NCBI GenBank assembly: GCA_034766995.1
Contig: CM068313.1
Span: 9,781,083 to 9,845,082, forward strand
Direction of reading: 5' to 3'
Length of the DNA: 64,000 bases
From: Acanthacorydalis orientalis
Lineage: Eukaryota; Arthropoda; Insecta; Megaloptera; Corydalidae
A program made the position numbers and the translations under genes. Below are positions 62,906 through 64,000 of the stretch, piece after piece. The first letter of the stretch is position 1. Every line of letters begins with the position of its first letter. The notes below the pieces were generated by a model. That model searched no databases. It was not told the origin of the DNA and worked only from the letters and a program-made list of their open reading frames with translations.

Positions 62906-63110
62906 GAGTGATTCTATTTAGGCTTTCACATGGAAATATTAAAAGGGAGCACAGGGGTTAAGAAAATTCATGTTACTTTTTATTTAGTATCTTAGTTCAA
63001 TTCAATTTAAAATACAATTGAACTAAAATACTAAATGGGAGATAATATCTTTTTTTTCACCTTTACATTTTTTTTAATACTTTCGTGTGGAATCCTAAGT
63101 TGAGTCTTCC
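62906..63110. mobile_element. Family C palindromic MITE, copy 2
   Basis: TA lies on both sides (62904-62905 and 63111-63112). The left end GAGTGATTCTATTTAGGCTT is mirrored by the right end ACTTTCGTGTGGAATCCTAA. The inner palindrome TAGTATCTTAGTTCAATTC / AATTGAACTAAAATACTAA is the same as in copy 1 at 33.4 kb. (TA)n repeats border it on the left (62879-62900), and (CA)n then (TA)n on the right (63113-63151). Confidence 0.75.
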
Positions 63111-63111
63111 T

Positions 63112-63151
<40 letters not shown>

Positions 63152-64000
63152 CTGATGATATTAAAATAAAAAAAGTACTTTATAAACATTAATTTTTTCT
63201 GGCAAGTCTTAAATCTTCTTTTAATCTTTTTACCTGATACTAGACCTTTTTGGAAAAATAAAACAAATCAGTTTATTTTACAAACAGTTTGTGCTCTTTT
63301 AGATAAAACTGGATACATTTTGGTATCTTTCATATTTGAAAGTCTCTATAATTTTTCGATAGATCTAGTTATCTCGACCACTTGTTTTTTCGAAAAAAAA
63401 CTATTTATTAAAGTATTCAATTTTTCAGCAGCTAATTGAACATAGGATTCGACAGTTTAAAACAAATTTAGAATTTTTAACAAATATCCTAATCTGTTTA
63501 TGACGTAAAATTATTCGAATATATAAATAAAAAATAATCAATTTTATAAAAAAAATATAAAAAAAATAAGTATGGAGAACATATTAATCTATATCAAATA
63601 GAAAAATAGGGTCTACATTTTGTGATATTTTTTAAATCCATGTGCTTATTTATAATTGAGATAAATTTCTATGTTAGATATAGTTTTATTAAACAAACAA
63701 TCTAAGATAAGATGTAAACTAAATCTAGTAAAAAAAATTTCTATTGATAATCTTAATAAATGTTAAATTAATTCTAAATATTTACATGCAGTTTATATTT
63801 CACTATTTTTATTAACTTTATTTTTTTGTAAACTGACCTGTTCTAAAACAGATTTATCAAAAAGAGCTCGTAAAAAGTAGTAAAGCACAGAATATTAAAT
63901 AATAAATTCTGAAAAACGAATCATAGGAATATTAAAGTTTATAGAATATAAAATAAAATTTAGTTTGAATTTCTAGACAGTTTGTTTAAAAAACGTACAC
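63152..64000. other. AT-rich DNA, nothing recognised
   Basis: No open frame of note, repeat family or regulatory cluster was recognised in the last ~850 bases. Confidence 0.4.

Overview
This window looks like eukaryotic, very AT-rich nuclear DNA, most likely from an arthropod and probably an insect. The reasons are spliced gene structure, about forty long (TA)n microsatellites, several decayed mariner and hAT transposons, foldback (MITE-like) repeats, and no bacterial operons or ribosome-binding sites. I could not identify the species, and no database search was possible.

Gene content is sparse. The one convincing protein-coding locus is on the + strand at about 17.92-21.43 kb. Two exons (17925-18136 and 20942-21433) join in phase and encode a small domain that reads like a winged helix (linker-histone-like), followed by a long basic, Ser/Asp-rich tail. 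Its 5' exon or exons are not recognised, and its 2.8-kb intron carries a full-length but dead mariner on the opposite strand. Weaker candidates are a Cys-containing minus-strand ORF or exon at 36544-36804 and a short membrane-anchored ORF at 39988-40194. Several CpG-richer islands (1-290, 12.84-13.06, 26.55-26.78, 34.37-34.70, 50.7-51.8 and 55.45-55.80 kb) stand out from the AT background and may be first exons, promoters or enhancers of genes whose bodies I cannot see.

The rest is repeats. Family A is an internally deleted mariner derivative with TA-flanked terminal repeats (2.3, 22.1, 39.5 and 57.7 kb, plus two fragments). There are two other mariner relics (19.3-20.6 kb minus; 32.25-33.02 kb plus, catalytic core deleted). 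Family B is a foldback repeat with more than 20 copies or pieces, and at 28.66-30.80 kb it forms a diverged tandem array of about 515-bp units. Family C is a short TA-targeting palindromic MITE (33.4 and 62.9 kb). Families D, E and F are other foldback elements (41.0 and 46.1 kb; 21.5, 24.4 and 25.4 kb; 60.6 kb). Non-autonomous hAT elements lie at 54.8 and 58.4 kb with 8-bp target duplications, and probable hAT remnants lie at 61.4 and 45.6 kb.

Tandem repeats include a 16-bp minisatellite (9.29-9.91 kb) and a degenerate five-copy array with a period of about 150-185 bp (15.95-16.75 kb). No rRNA, CRISPR array or convincing tRNA gene is visible. Most short open frames in this DNA arise by chance, many from (TA)n tracts read as alternating Tyr-Ile.
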